From positions 4,328,354-4,392,353 of the forward strand of contig OX393564.1 in NCBI GenBank assembly GCA_947652115.1: a stretch of DNA of 64,000 nucleotides, read 5' to 3'. Position 1 is the stretch's first letter, and every line of letters begins with the position of its first letter. A model generated the notes under the pieces. It had not been told where the DNA came from and made no database searches. It worked only from the letters and a program-made list of their open reading frames with translations. Position numbers and translations under genes: made by a program. This stretch comes from Blastomussa wellsi. Taxonomy: Eukaryota > Cnidaria > Anthozoa > Scleractinia > Plerogyridae. Positions 35,828-50,800 of the stretch are shown piece after piece.

Positions 35828-38800
35828 TCATGTAGTGGACTTTCTTGTCTTGCGTAGCGGGCTTATTCCGGGAGTTGTTCGGCGAGATACCGACGATGCA
35901 ATCGGGGTAGTTCGGCGAGAAGGCGACAAACCCGAGTATGCTGGAGTGCTGGTCGTAATTTTGTCAGTCGGGTATCGTACCGGAGGTGAGGCCGACTTGG
36001 TTCGGCGCATGGGCGAAGTGGAGTAGCTCGCATCCACGGAGTCTTCAAGTTTTTGCGACTCGCGTTCAAGGACTGAGGGCTCGTATATGGTGTCACGTGC
36101 TACGGTGTGAAGAGAATCTTCCAGTTTGCCTCGAAGGTCCCGAATTTCGTCGGATTTCTGAGCAGTGCGCGTGAGGTAGGACTGCTTCTTTTGTAACTCC
36201 TTGGAGAGCTGCTCTTTCAAAGTGGAAACCTATCACCAGAGAACAAAAATAACCCGATAAATGATTTTGTTCAGCTTTAAACATGTCGCATAGTCCATCT
36301 TATAAGAATATGTTGCACAATGGGGTATTAAACATCAACAATATCCAAAAAGAAATTTCCCCAACGGTTAATCCTTTCGAAGAAACGCAAGTCGAAGAAC
36401 TGCCGACGGACAATACTCGGCTACTCATCGGAAACCTCCGAAGGCTTCAGTAGCTTTTGACGAACTTCGCTTCGGAATTATTCAAACTTTCCGGCAACTT
36501 TCGATAAACTTCGGTAACTTTCAGCAATATTCTTGACTCTTTGATTCCTTCAATCTTCGAACAACCTACCTGTTCTTCCAGCCCCTTGACTCTCTGTTTA
36601 TGAGCCCGTTCTCTCGCCAATTGAGTTTTCTCCAGTTGGCTCTGAGATTGTTTAGCTCGCTCACTTTCCAGTTCCACTTCCTGTCGATGTCGGCTTGTCA
36701 GTTCAACCAGTCTGTGTTTCGAAGCAACAACGAAAAACATTAAGAATCAAGCGCACCTCTGACGCCGTAGAAGTTAATGCCTTTACATATTTCATCACAC
36801 ACTGAACGCACGGAATTGGGAAAGCTTAACATTTGCTTTGAGGCCAGCCATACAGATTTCTACTTCAATCCCCCATAAAACGCTTCAAAAATTTTGTTCC
36901 CGGTAGGAAAACAAGCCTGACCTGAATGCACCATGTTATCAATTTTCAGGGCACAACGGGTAGTGTATTTAAAGGCCACAGCAAAATGGTCACACATTTT
37001 CACTCACAATCATGTTGCATGCATGCTTGATCGATACGCCGAGCCAATTTCAGCAATTTTTGATGGTCCGCCACAACATCTTGCAACTGTCACATGAAGA
37101 ATCTAACACGGATAACACCGCCACTTACTTTTGTGCGTGACCATGCTCAGTTTCAGCTATTTGTTGCTGCAGGGCTTGAATCGTCCTCTGTAACTCTTGG
37201 TTATCCTGTTCATACGAACTGCTTGATCGGTCTAATTTGTCACGCTCGTCACGCAATCTCGAGCTCACTTCTTCCGCCTCTAGTTTTTCACGTTCGATCT
37301 GTGAACATCACACAAGAGAAAATACCGTTGGAGTCTTGTGCCAAATCCCCCCAAATAAACTTGTATAAAATGTATCGAGCTACTAGGGAGAATTTCGATT
37401 TTCATCTCACCTTATCCAGGGTGTTCCTTAAAGCTTTCTTGTCTTTCTCCAGTCGCACATGCGCTCGTTCCAGTTCACGTTTCTCCTGCTCAGCATTTGA
37501 CAAGCCTCGTTGGAAGTTCGCCAAGCGATCTTGTAGTTCGCGTTTCTCCTCTTGCAGTTTACCAATTCTTGCTACCAGTTCTTCTTCGGCTTCTTTCTGT
37601 TGCTGCAGCATCTGCTGTAACTGACGGATTTGCCCCTCGAGCTCCATGCGGCGAACCTGTAACATAACAAAATACGAATGTGAAAATTCTTTGCAGATAT
37701 TTAAAAGGGGGAGGGGGTATTGAACTTCCCACTTCCCGCCACTTCGTGTTATTTTTGTTGTCAAAATACTTTACTCTGGAATGACCTCGAGTTGATTATC
37801 TAGTTTTCAGCTTCTGTGCCCTTACCCTTTTCAGCAATTGTTGCCTTACGCGTGAGCAAAACGTCTTTACCAAAAACACAAGGTAGTGCCGTACCCGACA
37901 AAGATAATGTAAGTCTACATACGAGCCTAGTGGCCCATCAGGCCGAGCTTATCCCGGTTTCTGTAGCATGAAGCGACAGCCCCTGGATGGGATGCTAGTC
38001 CATCGCAGGGTTACCCCCCAGCAGTAAATTCGCCGGTACCCATTTATACACCTGGCTGGTCTTGCCCAAGAACACACCGCAGCGCACTAACCCGGACCGT
38101 CCGATCCGGAGTCCAGCGCACTAACCATTAGGCCACTGCGCCTCCCACTACCCGACAAAGGTAATGTCGTTAAAACAGATAGTCAGTCGTGTACCTCAGC
38201 ATCGGCTTGCTCGTTCTTCATTTGCTGCATGCGATCTTGTTGCACGTTGTTTCTGTTCTTGGCGTCTTGTTGAGCGGCTTTCAGAGCCTCCAGTCTTTCG
38301 GCCATGATCTTGCGGTCATGTTCACTGTTGGTAAGCGCGCGCTGTATTTGCTGTAGCCTCTCTTGCAGGGACTGAGAGGTGGCGTTGCTGTCATTCAAAC
38401 TGAGTGACAGTTCGGTCACCTGGCAACAAACAAAAGTGCGATTAGTTTAAGCTGCGAGAGCCGTAAACACGGACTGAATAAGAAGTCAGTCCAAAGAACA
38501 TAAAGATAGTCGAGACACGTCGTAGCGACGCATCGCGGAACAAGTTGCTTGACACCTTTTGTGAAGATCTTTGAGGTAGCGATCAATTGTACGAATTCAG
38601 GCCAGGACTTGTTTTGGAAGCAGTACAGACGGAGCGACTTGTTGTAGAACATGCCACTGCGAATTGTCGTCTGGTGTGTCTCGACATTAACAAATTGATT
38701 AGCAACCTCCCTAAACAGCGCGGATTAGTACTCAGTACTCTGACAAAGTCATGCCGTTTTGATAGACATATCCATTACCTTCTCCTTGAAAGCTTGTTCC

Positions 38801-41800
38801 TCTTCTTCAGTCTTTGCCAAGGCAAGCGTGAGCCTGTCAACAGTCAGCTGAAGCGAAGTGGCTCGTGATTCAAGCTCTTGCTGTGACCTCATCAGCTGAT
38901 CAATACGCTCACGGAGAGCTTGCTTCTCTGCCTCGCTTTCAGTCGACTGCATCCTCAGCCTTTCGATGTCACCTGGCGAATAACAAAAAGCCGAACTTTT
39001 TGAATACTCAAGCTACAATCCCTAACTCGCAAACCTTTTATTAGAAACAAAATGTAACCTGCGATCACGCCCTCCCTACCAACTTTGTCTTACCATCTCG
39101 GCGAAAAAAAGACGCTTGATTGCAGGTTAGAAAAAATGTTGCTAACATGGTCAATATAAGCAAAGTTAGTCAAGACACAAGGCACAACCAGAGAAGGGAG
39201 ATAAAAGCGTGGAGCAATGGAGCAACTACCCCCCCCCCCCACCCCCTAGGTTGACTAGAACAAGACTCCATTTCAGTGTTCCATATATTAGACTAAATCA
39301 AAACTGTTTTCCGTCATACTGGGATTGTGACGTAATTAAGCATAACTAGTCAACAACAAAAACGATGGCTTACCTTCCAAGGACCTCTTCCTCAACTCAA
39401 CTTTGGTCAGCCTTGACTCGGCGTTCTCGATCTGCGCACGCATAGCTTCTTTCTCTTGGTCGCTCTTCGACTCGCTTTGCTGAAGCTGACCAACCTTGTC
39501 TCGCAACTGGCGGCGCTCGCCTTCAGCCTGCGCAAGACTGGAATCTAGTACCGAGATCTTCTCGTTCAACCCCTTGCGTTCTCGTTCCAGTCGTCTGATG
39601 GTTTCTTCCTGAAGCATGAGTGCGGTCTGGGCGCTACTTAGACGACCATCTGCACCACGGCGGCCTAAAAATAAATATGTAAATAACATTTTCATGTAAA
39701 TAAAATTCCTCAAGCGAAAATAAGACAAACAGCGCGACAAAAAAGGAGAAAAATAAACGTGCTCTCTCTGTCGATAAATTTTTGTACGCAAAATTCTAGC
39801 TACTCATTTTAAAATTTAAGCCTAGCAAAAGCTCATTTGAATTATGGTATCGCGTTTCTTACATAACTTCCTCGTTGCACGAAAAGAAATAAGACACAAT
39901 AAGTGTTCAGACGCGCAGTAACCTAGCAACGTACCTTCTTCGGCCTCTCCCAGTGACTTCTGCAGCGCCTGTAACCGCTGGTCAGTATGCGCCTTCTCCT
40001 CCTCCATTTCAGCAAGAGCTCGATGGAAGTTATTCGCCTTGGCCATGGATTCGTCTCTTTCTCTTTCAGCTTCTTTCATGCTCTGAGCGAAATCTCGCAA
40101 TGCACTGCGTACGGTCTCCGGGTCAATCTCACCAGACATTTCCATTGATTTACCGGGAGAAAGTTTTTTGCTCGGAGACAAAGAGCGATCACCTGAATCT
40201 ACAGTCTCCTCCATGGTTTTCTCCGGTGAACGTGATCGACTTCTGCCGAACATGCGACGACGGGGACTCGGGCTACGAGCACGCGTCGGCGATGGGGTTC
40301 TGAAAGTAAACAAGAGTTTTGGTTTGAGCGCAGAAATGAAATGGTTGCCAAGACAATAATATAATATTAATATTATATAATATGATAACGTTCACTGCAA
40401 CGCTAAACAGACAGACGGACAGACAGACAAATACTACGTATTGGAGTTTACCTTCCATTCAATTCACCAGGAGGTTTTATTCCAAGAGTCCTCCTTAGCG
40501 TGGAGTGCAAACTGGCCAGCTTGAACTCCAAATCATTCTTACTTCCTTCCATGCGTGCCAACTGAGCCTCCAAACCAGTGATGCGTCCTTCTGACCCAGA
40601 CAGCTTTAGCTTGAGATCGCTGTTATCTTGGTTGGCATTTTCCAACAGATTCTCCAGATTCTTCACCTTGTCACTCGCCTTCTGCTCGGCGCGATGCGAC
40701 TCGTCCAAGGCGGCAGTGAAATCTTTTTCCTTGACACGGTTGTCTTCTTCCATCTCGGCGAACTTGCGCGTCAGGTTCTGGATTTCTCGTTTGGCGCCTT
40801 CTTTCTGACCGTCAGACTCGACAAGTTTTTGTTTCATGTTGAAGTTGTCTTGGCGCAATTCATCAACCAGGTGCTCATCCTTGGCGAGTTGATCTTTCAA
40901 ATCAGAGATTTCCTTCTTGCTCTTGAGGCATTCGCCATCAAGCATCTTGACCTGAAAGTACGAACACAATATAGTTTCTCACTCGCGACTTCCCTCCCAC
41001 ATTGCTTGGGCATCACCGAGATAGCAGTCGTACTCAAATAAGCCACGGATGAGTTCCCTTTCATCTGTGTTTCAAAACGAGTCTAAGTGCGACACATTTC
41101 ACATGAAAATGAGTTTGCTTTGTATGAATATGAACGTGCAGGTGAAATGCATTTCCATATGAATGGTTTCGCATTTAGACTCATTTTGACACTGAGGCAA
41201 AAGCGGCCTCGGAAATGGCCTGCCCAAAAAGCGGGCGAAAAAGAGGGGGGATGGGACTGCAAAGAAAGATTTCTCCCCTTCCCCCTATTATTCGCTTTTC
41301 AGCTTGCCTCTGACTTCCTGGTCGGTTTTGTAAATCTCTCCAATCCTCAGAACACTCGATGGAAAATTCAGTGCTAGCTCGTTCAAAATACGCCCATGCC
41401 GGAAAGGAATAGAAATTTGCCTGCAGACCTGTTGAGCCATTTGAGTTCCGACACCAACATGTGTTTTAGGAGCATACACACAAAATGTCGCCATTTTGAT
41501 TAACTGTTTCGAAGCACAAAAAGCCACCGACTAATTAGCACATAACTGTTGTAAACTGACATTAATAGTTACCTGATTATGAAGCTGTTGCAACTCACGC
41601 CGAGCTTCCAGTCGCGCTTTCTCAACTTCCCTTAGACTCGCTCTCAGTTCACCAGCCTCCTTCTGCAGCGCGGCCTTAGTTTCCTCAAGTGACGCAATTT
41701 TCTGGCCAGCTTCGTCCAGAGTCCTTCTCAAATTCGTCTTCTCCGCTTCACATTTCTTTACCTTTCCTCTCAGTTCATTAGCCGTCTCTTGTACCGCTTG

Positions 41801-44800
41801 TTTCTCACGTTCTTCATCTTTAAGTTGTCTCTTTAAATCTGTGTTCTCTTTTCGGGCGCCTTCGCGAGCTTCTTCGCCCTCTCGGATTTTCCGATGAGCG
41901 TCGATGAGTTCCCGACGGACGCCGTCGCGAGCCTCTTCCACCATCTTGAGTTGAAGTTTGAGCTCGCTAACTTCCCGCATGGTGTTTTCTTTGATTCTGG
42001 CTAAATCTTTGATTTGATTTTTTAATTCAGCAGACTCGGCTTGAGAGCGGTTGCTAAAATGGACAGAGAAAAATTAAACTTATTATTTCAATAATGAACT
42101 TGTGATTCTGAAAAATAAACTTGGGCAAAAAATTCCACTTAAAACATCCCTTACTGTAAAACATCACTGAGTCTCCTGTTATCAGACGAATCAGACAAGT
42201 TTTCAAACACGTTTTCGACAACTAGAATGCACTTATCACAGCCAAGCTTACTTCGACCAAATTTTTAGAGCGATTTTCGAACGTGTCGTAATACTAAAAC
42301 AAAACTAATCACACTGACCAATCACAAAGGAGATGAATATCCAGTGAACCAATTAAAACTCGAAGCAAGTGCTTGTACCCGGCGTAAAGCGCGGGAAAAC
42401 ATGAGCAAGCGAATCACCATTCACGACTGGTTTTGATCTTACTTCTGATTGGTCAAGAAAGTGGTGTGATTTTTTAAACCAATCACTAAGCGGAGAAATG
42501 CAAAACCAAGGAAAACGCGAGTTACTCAAGTGAAGACTGCTAAGATAAGCATTACACGATTTACTGGCGAATTTAGAACATGAATAACAAAACAATTACC
42601 ACAAGAGACAGTTGTTTCACTTACGTGACATCTTCAAGTTTGCTTCGCGTGTTTCTTAATTCATTCTGGGCTTGACCTATAGCTCCCTAAAAAAATGAAT
42701 AAGTAAGTTTGTTAGTCTAAAGATGTACATCAACGGGGCAGCCTCAAAGTAATGTAGCAGGGTGGGCAGGGCGGAAAAACGAAATACGACCTCCCGTTAT
42801 AAGGACGCCAATGGATATATTATAAGCTCAATATTTTATATACAAGCCCTTCGAGGGATAAAGAAAAAAAATTTCAAATGGGACCAAAATTTGGTGAAGG
42901 CGAACCTTGAGATATAAGGCCATGTACTTTGGGAGTGGTAAGATTTTGATCAGCAAATAACACATCGTTTTCTCAAATATCCCTGAGTAAGTTTAATAAA
43001 GATGAACAAATTTCTGTACTACGTTTTGACCTAAGTTAACACAAATGTAACCCTTTCAATTTTGATGTAAAATGGCAAGTTCAGCGTAAAAAAAAAAAAA
43101 TATGAAAAAAAGTGCTTCAGCGTTTTTCCTCCCTGTCAGCAGGGTGATTTAACTCGACCTATTTTGCAATCAGTAATTTGCGCTGTGCTTCAGTAAAGAA
43201 ATACTGTATAAGCAACTTTTATACACAATAATATTTCATTGATTCACCGTTGCAGAAGAACCAGAGTGGCAGGTAAATAGTTAGACAGCCAGACAGTCGT
43301 CACTCAAGGACAGACAGACAATGAAATGCCTTTTTGAGACAGACGAAAAGACAGAAGGACAGATATACGTCATTTGCCGTCGGTGGGATTGAAGGACGGA
43401 TAAACAAATCACTTTTGAGACAGACAGAGAGAAACACAGACAGTCGTCACCCATGGTGAGATGGAAAGACGGATAAACAAATCACTTTAGAGACAGACAG
43501 AAACACAGACAGTCGTCACTCATGGTGAGATGGAAAGACGGACAAACAAATCACTTTTGAGACAGACAGACAGAAACACAGACAGTCGTCACCCATGGTG
43601 AGATGGAAAGACGGACAAACAAATCACTTTTGAGACAGAGACAGAAACACAGACGGTCGTTACCCATGGTGAGATGGAAAGACGGACAAACAAATCACTT
43701 TAGAGACAGACAGAAACACAGACAGTCGTCACCCATGGTGAGATGGAAAGACGGATAAACAAATCACTTTTGAGACAGACAGACAGAAACACAGACAGTC
43801 GTCACCCATGGTGAGATAGAAAGACGGGTAAACAAATGACTTTTTCAGACAGACAAAAAGACAGACGGACAGAAAGACGTCATTTACGGTGAGGTTGAAG
43901 GATGGACAAACTAATAACTTTCAAGACAAACAGACAGAATACCTTGTCCTGCTCGGCACGGCTGAACGCTTCACGTTTGATTCTGTCGATTTCCACGTGC
44001 GCGTTTTCCAAGTCGTTCTGCGTCTTGTTCAGCTTGTCCAGCATAGTTCCCTTCTCATTGGCTGCCGCGTGTAGTGCTTCTTGCTTCTCATTCTCAGCCA
44101 TCAGCAGTTGATCGTCGCGCTCTTTTTGAACCAAGGCCACCTCATTGACAAGTATTGCTTTCTCACGCTCCATTCTAAACAAAAACGATCACGCGATTAG
44201 TTGCGTAGTTATCAGTTAGTGCACAAAATAAAACAATTAAAGAAACTGTTGGCGAAGCAATCTATAAACTTTAAACAATACAGCGTTGCCCATAAATTGA
44301 TGAAAAATGCTGAAGAAAGAGCCAAATAATTAACACAAAAAACAAGATGGGAAACCCACCTCTGTCCCAGTTCTTCCTTTTCATTCTTGTGCTGTGAAAT
44401 GGCTTCTTCCTTCTCCTGATTGGCTTGTATAAGGGCACTGTCTCTCTCTCGCTTCAGTTTTTCCACTTCCTCATCGTGCTTCTGTTCCATTCTCTTCAGC
44501 GCAACCTCGCCATCACGCTGAGTCTGGCTCAGTCTCTGCTCAACCAACTCCTTATCTTTCAGCAACTTGGCCTCCTCGATCTCCTTTTCCTTGCGCACGC
44601 GCTGTAGGTCAACCGTCAAAGCTTCCTTGGACAACAGAAGCTCTTGGTTCTCTGCTTCGAGAGCTTCTTTACGCGCTTCCAACTTGGTAGCGGTTTGCTG
44701 AAGGTCGTACAAAGCCGTCTCCAATGACTCTTTCTCGCTCTTCAAACTAGCAATATTCTCGGCCAAGCCACGATTCTCTCGCTCGCCCGAGTTAACCTGC

Positions 44801-47800
44801 ACAACCAGACTAGACTTCTCTCGCGTCAGCTCCTCTTTCTCTTTAGCCAAACGGACAACATTCGAGCTCTGTCTTTCTACATCGCGGCGAGTGGTCATTA
44901 ACTCGTCGTAGATCGAATCCCTTTCTCTGGTTACCTGATTTAGTGCTTCACTGAGTTCAGCTTTCTCTCGGTTTGCAGATATCAACTCAGACTCGAGCTT
45001 TTCACGGCTGGCTTCATGTATGCTGAGGTTATGGTCAAGGGACGATTTCTCTGTGTCCAGATCCACCTAACATCAATATTAAAGAAAAGCAAACCATTTT
45101 ACTTGGGCTTTTCAAGACGGAAAGCAAGACTCAACTAAGAAAAAAGGAAGCATTCATGGTAGCCTATCTCTTCACCGATTCAGGTACAGATTTTGAGACA
45201 TTTTGTGACGAATCGAATAGTTTACAAAGTAAGGAGAACACCAAAGAGGTGATATACTAAACCAAATGGTGAAGATTGGGACCGATTACAAATGACGATT
45301 TTCAAACCATTTAAGATATGGCAAGAGGCTAATTAACAACAACAACGATACACGATACGCTCACCTTTTCTTGTTCAACGCGGATCAACTCTTGTCTGAT
45401 ACTATTTTTCTCATTTTCCAAATCTCTCTTATCCTGGGACAGAGATGACTTATCGGATTCCATTTGCTTGATAATCTTGTTCAGCTCAATCTTGTCTTGC
45501 CCAAGCCCCTCATTCAACGACTGCAATTTCACCAGCGCGTCACGAAGCGCAATCTCCTCCGACTTCATCTTGTTGATCTCCAACTCGAGCTCGGCCTTTT
45601 GGAGTTCCGACTTTGACAGTGTCTCACTCACGTGAGCTTTCTCTTGTTCTAGTACCTCCTTATCCAACAAGGCACGTGACAGCTGTTCCTTGAGAGTAAC
45701 TATGTTTTCTTTCAGCGATGACTGCTTCGTTTCGAGTTGCTCAACGACCTGAGTCATGCGCTGGACTTCCTTTCCTAACCGCTCCCTCTCGCGGTCTAAG
45801 TCCTCTTTATCGTCTTCCAGGTTATCGCGTTGTCGTTGGAGCTCGCTGTTCGCCACTTGTAACTTCTCAATCTCCGCTGCCATGTTTTCCAGCTGCTCGT
45901 TCATGGAGTGACGCACCTTTTCCAGATTCTGTTTTTCCGTAGAGAGAACGTCAGTATGCGATTTGAACCGTTCGCGGTCTTGAGCGACTTCGGAGACCTT
46001 TTGCCGACTAAAAAGAAAATACAATGAGCAAATTAAATACAAACACTTCCTATCGCGCAAACAAATACAAGAAAGAAACCAAGAGGATTTAGTACAAAAA
46101 ATATATTCGCCAAGAAAAGGGAAAACGAGCAAAATACTTCGATAGCACGACCGAGCGTTACGTAGACTGCGAGCAGTCTCTAAGAAAAAAGGAAGAATTC
46201 AAAATCCGTAACGAAAGCGAAAATTTGCGAGTGCTATTTTCGGGGGACGAGCGGCAAATCCGCCAGCCGCGAGTTTCGTGGCGCCCGCGCAACTAGCGGC
46301 TCGCGGCTTTGTCGCTCGCCGCCCGAAAAGAGCGCTTGCAAATTTTCGCTTTCGTTTCGGATTTTAATTGGAGCAAAATAGAGACTGCTCGCAGTCTAAG
46401 CGTTATAGATAGCGCGCGCATAGATAACACAGATGACAAAAATGCGTTTCTCTTTACTTACGTCGAGTCTAGTTCATCGCGAGCACTGCTGAGTGCTTGT
46501 TCTAGCCGTCTTCTTTCATTCTCAGTGTCATCAAGTTGTTTCTTCGTTCTCTTCTCGGAGTCTTTCGCTGCATCCACTTTGCTCTTCATTTCCTAAATTT
46601 GGTATAATTAATAGAATTCATTAATAACAGCAAGGGACGTCACGCGTCTTCTCAAGGGCCGTTTCGGGAGAAACGCAAAATTCTTTCGAGAATCTGAAGA
46701 TTTTGTTAGGAATCGGGAGACTTTGGAAATTTTCGGGGAAGCATGATCTGATGAAGTTAAAATTTCGGGAAGTTTGAGATTTCTCTGAGAACGTCTCCAT
46801 AAAATTTGGGACGACATTCCAAATTTTCGTGACGGCTTTCCTTTTCACATAGTACCACTCAAACAGCGTTTGTTAGAGTTGGCATCACTCGAAAATGACG
46901 CAATTCAATGAAAAATTCCTCATTTTAAAATTAAGGGCTCTTCAGCGCCAGAAATTTTGCAGTTTTTGAAAACTTATATCCTCTCCATTTTTACACGCAA
47001 AGTGCTGAAGGTTTCCCAGAATTTTCAAGTTCCACAAGCGCTTAAAAAATACCTGCATGATGCTTTCTCTAAGCAAAGTCGAACGTTAATGAGGCAAAAT
47101 GATGTCAGCAAAGATTGCCTTTTGTGCAGAAAGGTAAACATGCCCTCCCCTCCCTTGTCATTATTATTCAATCGCTTACCATCACTTGAATATTCTTCTT
47201 CTGAATAGCAGAATGCACTTGAGCCAGGGCATTGTCCGAGACAGCAGGGGACCTGGAACGAGTGGGTGATGAAGAACGCAAGCGAGCAGCACGCGATGGC
47301 GAAATGGGCCTCTTACTCAAGAAATCATCTTCAGCTCCCTCTACCAAGCCTGCGTCCACAACCTCGATTTCGCCGCCAGGTGAACCCAAGATTTTCGAAG
47401 TGTTGTCGGCATCCTGTCGCACTGCATGTGTGATTTCTTGAAGAGTGCTGTGCAGGATTTCCGCCTGTTCTCGCATGGCGGCGAGGCTGGCCTCGCTCTG
47501 GTTCTCCCATTCTTCCGACTGCCTTGCAAAACCGTTTTCCTAAAATCCAATAGAGCAACACTTTAACGCCAAAGTTGATCATTTTAGATTTATGAGTGAA
47601 ACAAAGATTTGCCCTTTAGGATGGCAAATTTTGTTACTAAGTCATAGTTCGTTGCAGAACGCCTTCAGATCCTTTAAATGAGCTACGACACGATATTTTC
47701 AATTATTTTATTTCTTCGACAACCTAAATTGCCTTTAAAATTTAGGAAACCTAAAAATAATAGTTTGCTAAGGAAGAAAAACATCAAAGGAATGGTACTA

Positions 47801-50800
47801 AACCAAAAGGGAGCAAGGATGGCTGTGTATGGAGAAGATTGAAACGGATTGGAAAGGACGATTTTGAAAAAATCAGCCATTTAGGCTAAATTTTTCAAAG
47901 TGCACGAACGATTACCCAACGAAGAAAGCAAACCGCTGTACTCACCAAGCCACTGATCTTCTTCTTTAAAGTGCCAATGATTTCTTCATTCTCGTTGATC
48001 TGAGCCTCAAGTTTTTCCTTCGCATTTGTCAAATCTTTCACCCTGTAAAAGAAAGAAATTGATGGGCTACACGTATAAACGGCAGTTTCTGGAAGCCAAA
48101 AGAAGTAAATTCAAGGACAAGAAAAATCTGAGCTTTGCATGAATTCCGTCTACTTGGCGATGCGAGAGAAAAAACTGTTCAATGCAGCAGTGTTCAGTTA
48201 CTTTGCATGACTTCTGAGTATTGTGTTTGGATCGGATCCGGCCAGGGCTTTCCCCTAAATAAACTTATGCATCTTCTCGAATCTTCGATCAAGCTTTGTG
48301 TTTATTTGTTATAGGATGGTGACAAAATAATTGTAAATTATTTCACTCACTTGACCATAAAATCAGTTCTCTCGTTATCATATTTGTTCTGAAGCTCAAT
48401 AAATTCCTGAACTTTCTCGCGCAGCTGCTCCTCAGCCTATGAAAGAAAAATGTGAAGTAAGAACTCACAAACAAAACATACCCTAGAGTGGTTTTATTCA
48501 AATGAAAACTTTTGAGCAGTACATAACTGTGGCACTGTTTATTATCCTATATTTTAAAGTTGGTTGTCACTTTAACACAGGTTAAAACCAAGTGTGTTTT
48601 CAGTGGAGCAAAAGTTGCACAACAGTAACTTTCATGCGGGCTGTGGTGCTGCCCATTTTCAAATTTTCAATTATGACATTTGGTGAAATGTTCATAGACT
48701 CGCTGGAAATCTCCGCAGTACATGACGATCAATGGAATGTAATTAAGACAGATTATATTGTCACACAATATTCTCAAGAAGTTCATGTCAAACATTGTAA
48801 AAATAAGCAAGTGTTACTTTCAATTAAACTAACGTTAAATGGCCAATTTTTATCAAAATATGGATAAATTCCATTTTCTCTCGTGGGTCAGCTTAAGAAC
48901 TGAAGTCTCATTAATTTCTTCTTTAGTGTATTCAAAATGTCAACACACTGAGATTTTTTCAGTAACTCTACTTCTCGATTGTTAATCATGTAGTTAATCA
49001 CCTTTTGACGTCGAGCCCTCTCCTCTTCCAATGCAGACTGAGTGTTGGCGTCCATTCCACGCAGATTTTTGTCCAAGTCCATGCAGGCCCCTTGCACCAC
49101 TCGAACAGACTTGGTGACCTCTGCACGCACACTGGACAGATCCCTGAGCAAATAAAACAACTCAGTGGTGGACCCAGAGATTCTCAAAGGTGTGGGGATG
49201 GGGATTAACCCCCCCCCCCCCCCCCCGCCACCCATCACCATTCCAAATAACTAAAGCTATCATGCTATCAATTCGATTCATTTTCCCCTCCTTTTCATTG
49301 GCCCAGACCCTACCACATGACCTACAAATAACTGCCTACGAATAATGTCTTCTCATGCACATTAGCGCCAACAGTGATTTTGCTATGAATAATAATCTGC
49401 TCATGCGTAGTTGTCTCCAATTCCAGGGAAAAAGGCAGCTTGTTTTCCAGAGTTGTGACAGAACTTGCCTAGAAGACTCGAAAAAACAGCAAGAATACAA
49501 TGAAAGAGGCGAAAATATTCCCTTTCAGCTTTCACAAATAATTGATCTGCTCGCCACTGACAAATCACAATATTTTGCTCAATTATTGGAGATATAAATC
49601 AGCTTTCAGCATGATAAAGACAGCTATGTTTTCTCAAGAAACTTTGTTAACTTGGACAAACCTTTGTGTAGCTGATTTCATCTCATTAAACTGTCGCCTG
49701 AAGTTGTTCATTGTCTTCCACATATCCATCAATCGCACATGCTCATTAGCAAAGTAAGCCTGTTCCTCCTCGTCACGAGCTTCGATTTCTTCTCTCACTT
49801 TGTTCCAATCAGCTGTCAGTTTCTGGATGTCAAGCGTAAGCTGTTGATTGGCCGAGGTTGCTTGTTCTAATTGTTCTCGGAGCATGTTATTGACATGTTG
49901 AAGGCTGGCACTCCTGTAGAAGTACATGTTGTGATATAAAGATTGTCATCTGACCAAAATTTAAACTGGTAGGTTGTGATCTTTCACTAGCCATTTTGGC
50001 TTGGAAAAATTTCAGTCATCTTAATACATATAGAAAGAAACCAGTAATGGAATCAACATTGAGAGAGTATAACGTAAGCATGCCAGAACATGAATGACAA
50101 TGTATTATAAGAATAAGTTGGAATAGCTTAGAGAACAGTAAGGAGAATTTGAACCTCACCTCTGTTGTTCCTCCTCTAACCGGATCAAAGAGTTTTCCAA
50201 GTCGCTTGAATGTTCGTCCTCTGTCTCTTTCAGTTTAGCCTCATGTTCTTTCAAGGTCTCTGTTGCAGTTAGAAGCTACAAAAGAGAAACATATACGATC
50301 AAGAAATGCTTTTGGCAGAATGAAAAATGATTAGGAAATAAATGACAAGGGAAAGAGGTTTCAAAACATTTTGAAGTGTGTGTGAGAAATTGGAAAAGTA
50401 GGCAGCTGTGATATGTTAAATGTTAGCCCCAGTTCAGACATTATGTTTCTGCGATGCCTAACTTAATTACTTTGATTCAAACATTGTGCTTCTGCCGTGC
50501 ATTTGTTTCTGAACTTAACTCCTGAATTAAGTTTGGCATGACGTCTGAACTGGGCCTTGGTTGTCACAAAGATGTCAAAGTGGCAACTGTATGGTTTACG
50601 ACACTGTAAAGGGTTATCATTGGTATAAAATGTCCTGAAGTTACCTTTTTCTTGACATTCTCTTCTGAGCTTTTTGACTCAGATACACTTGTTTCCAACT
50701 CCCCACACTTGCGTTTATACTGCAACACCTTCTGTTGCAATTTCTGAATCAATTGAGCCTGTCTCTGCTGTCCATCCTGATAAGCTTGAAGCTTACGCTT

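Noticed and set aside
43265..43915. CRISPR-like array
   Set aside because: The unit is repeated in full with no unique spacers; it is a eukaryotic minisatellite.
45718..45942. plus-strand ORFs opposite rootletin exons
   Set aside because: Antisense shadows of a well-supported coding exon.
48888..49001. extension of rootletin exon 6 to the stop at 48,888
   Set aside because: A donor at 48,996-49,001 (GTGATT) joins exon 6 in phase to exon 7, and the extended part breaks the coiled-coil pattern.
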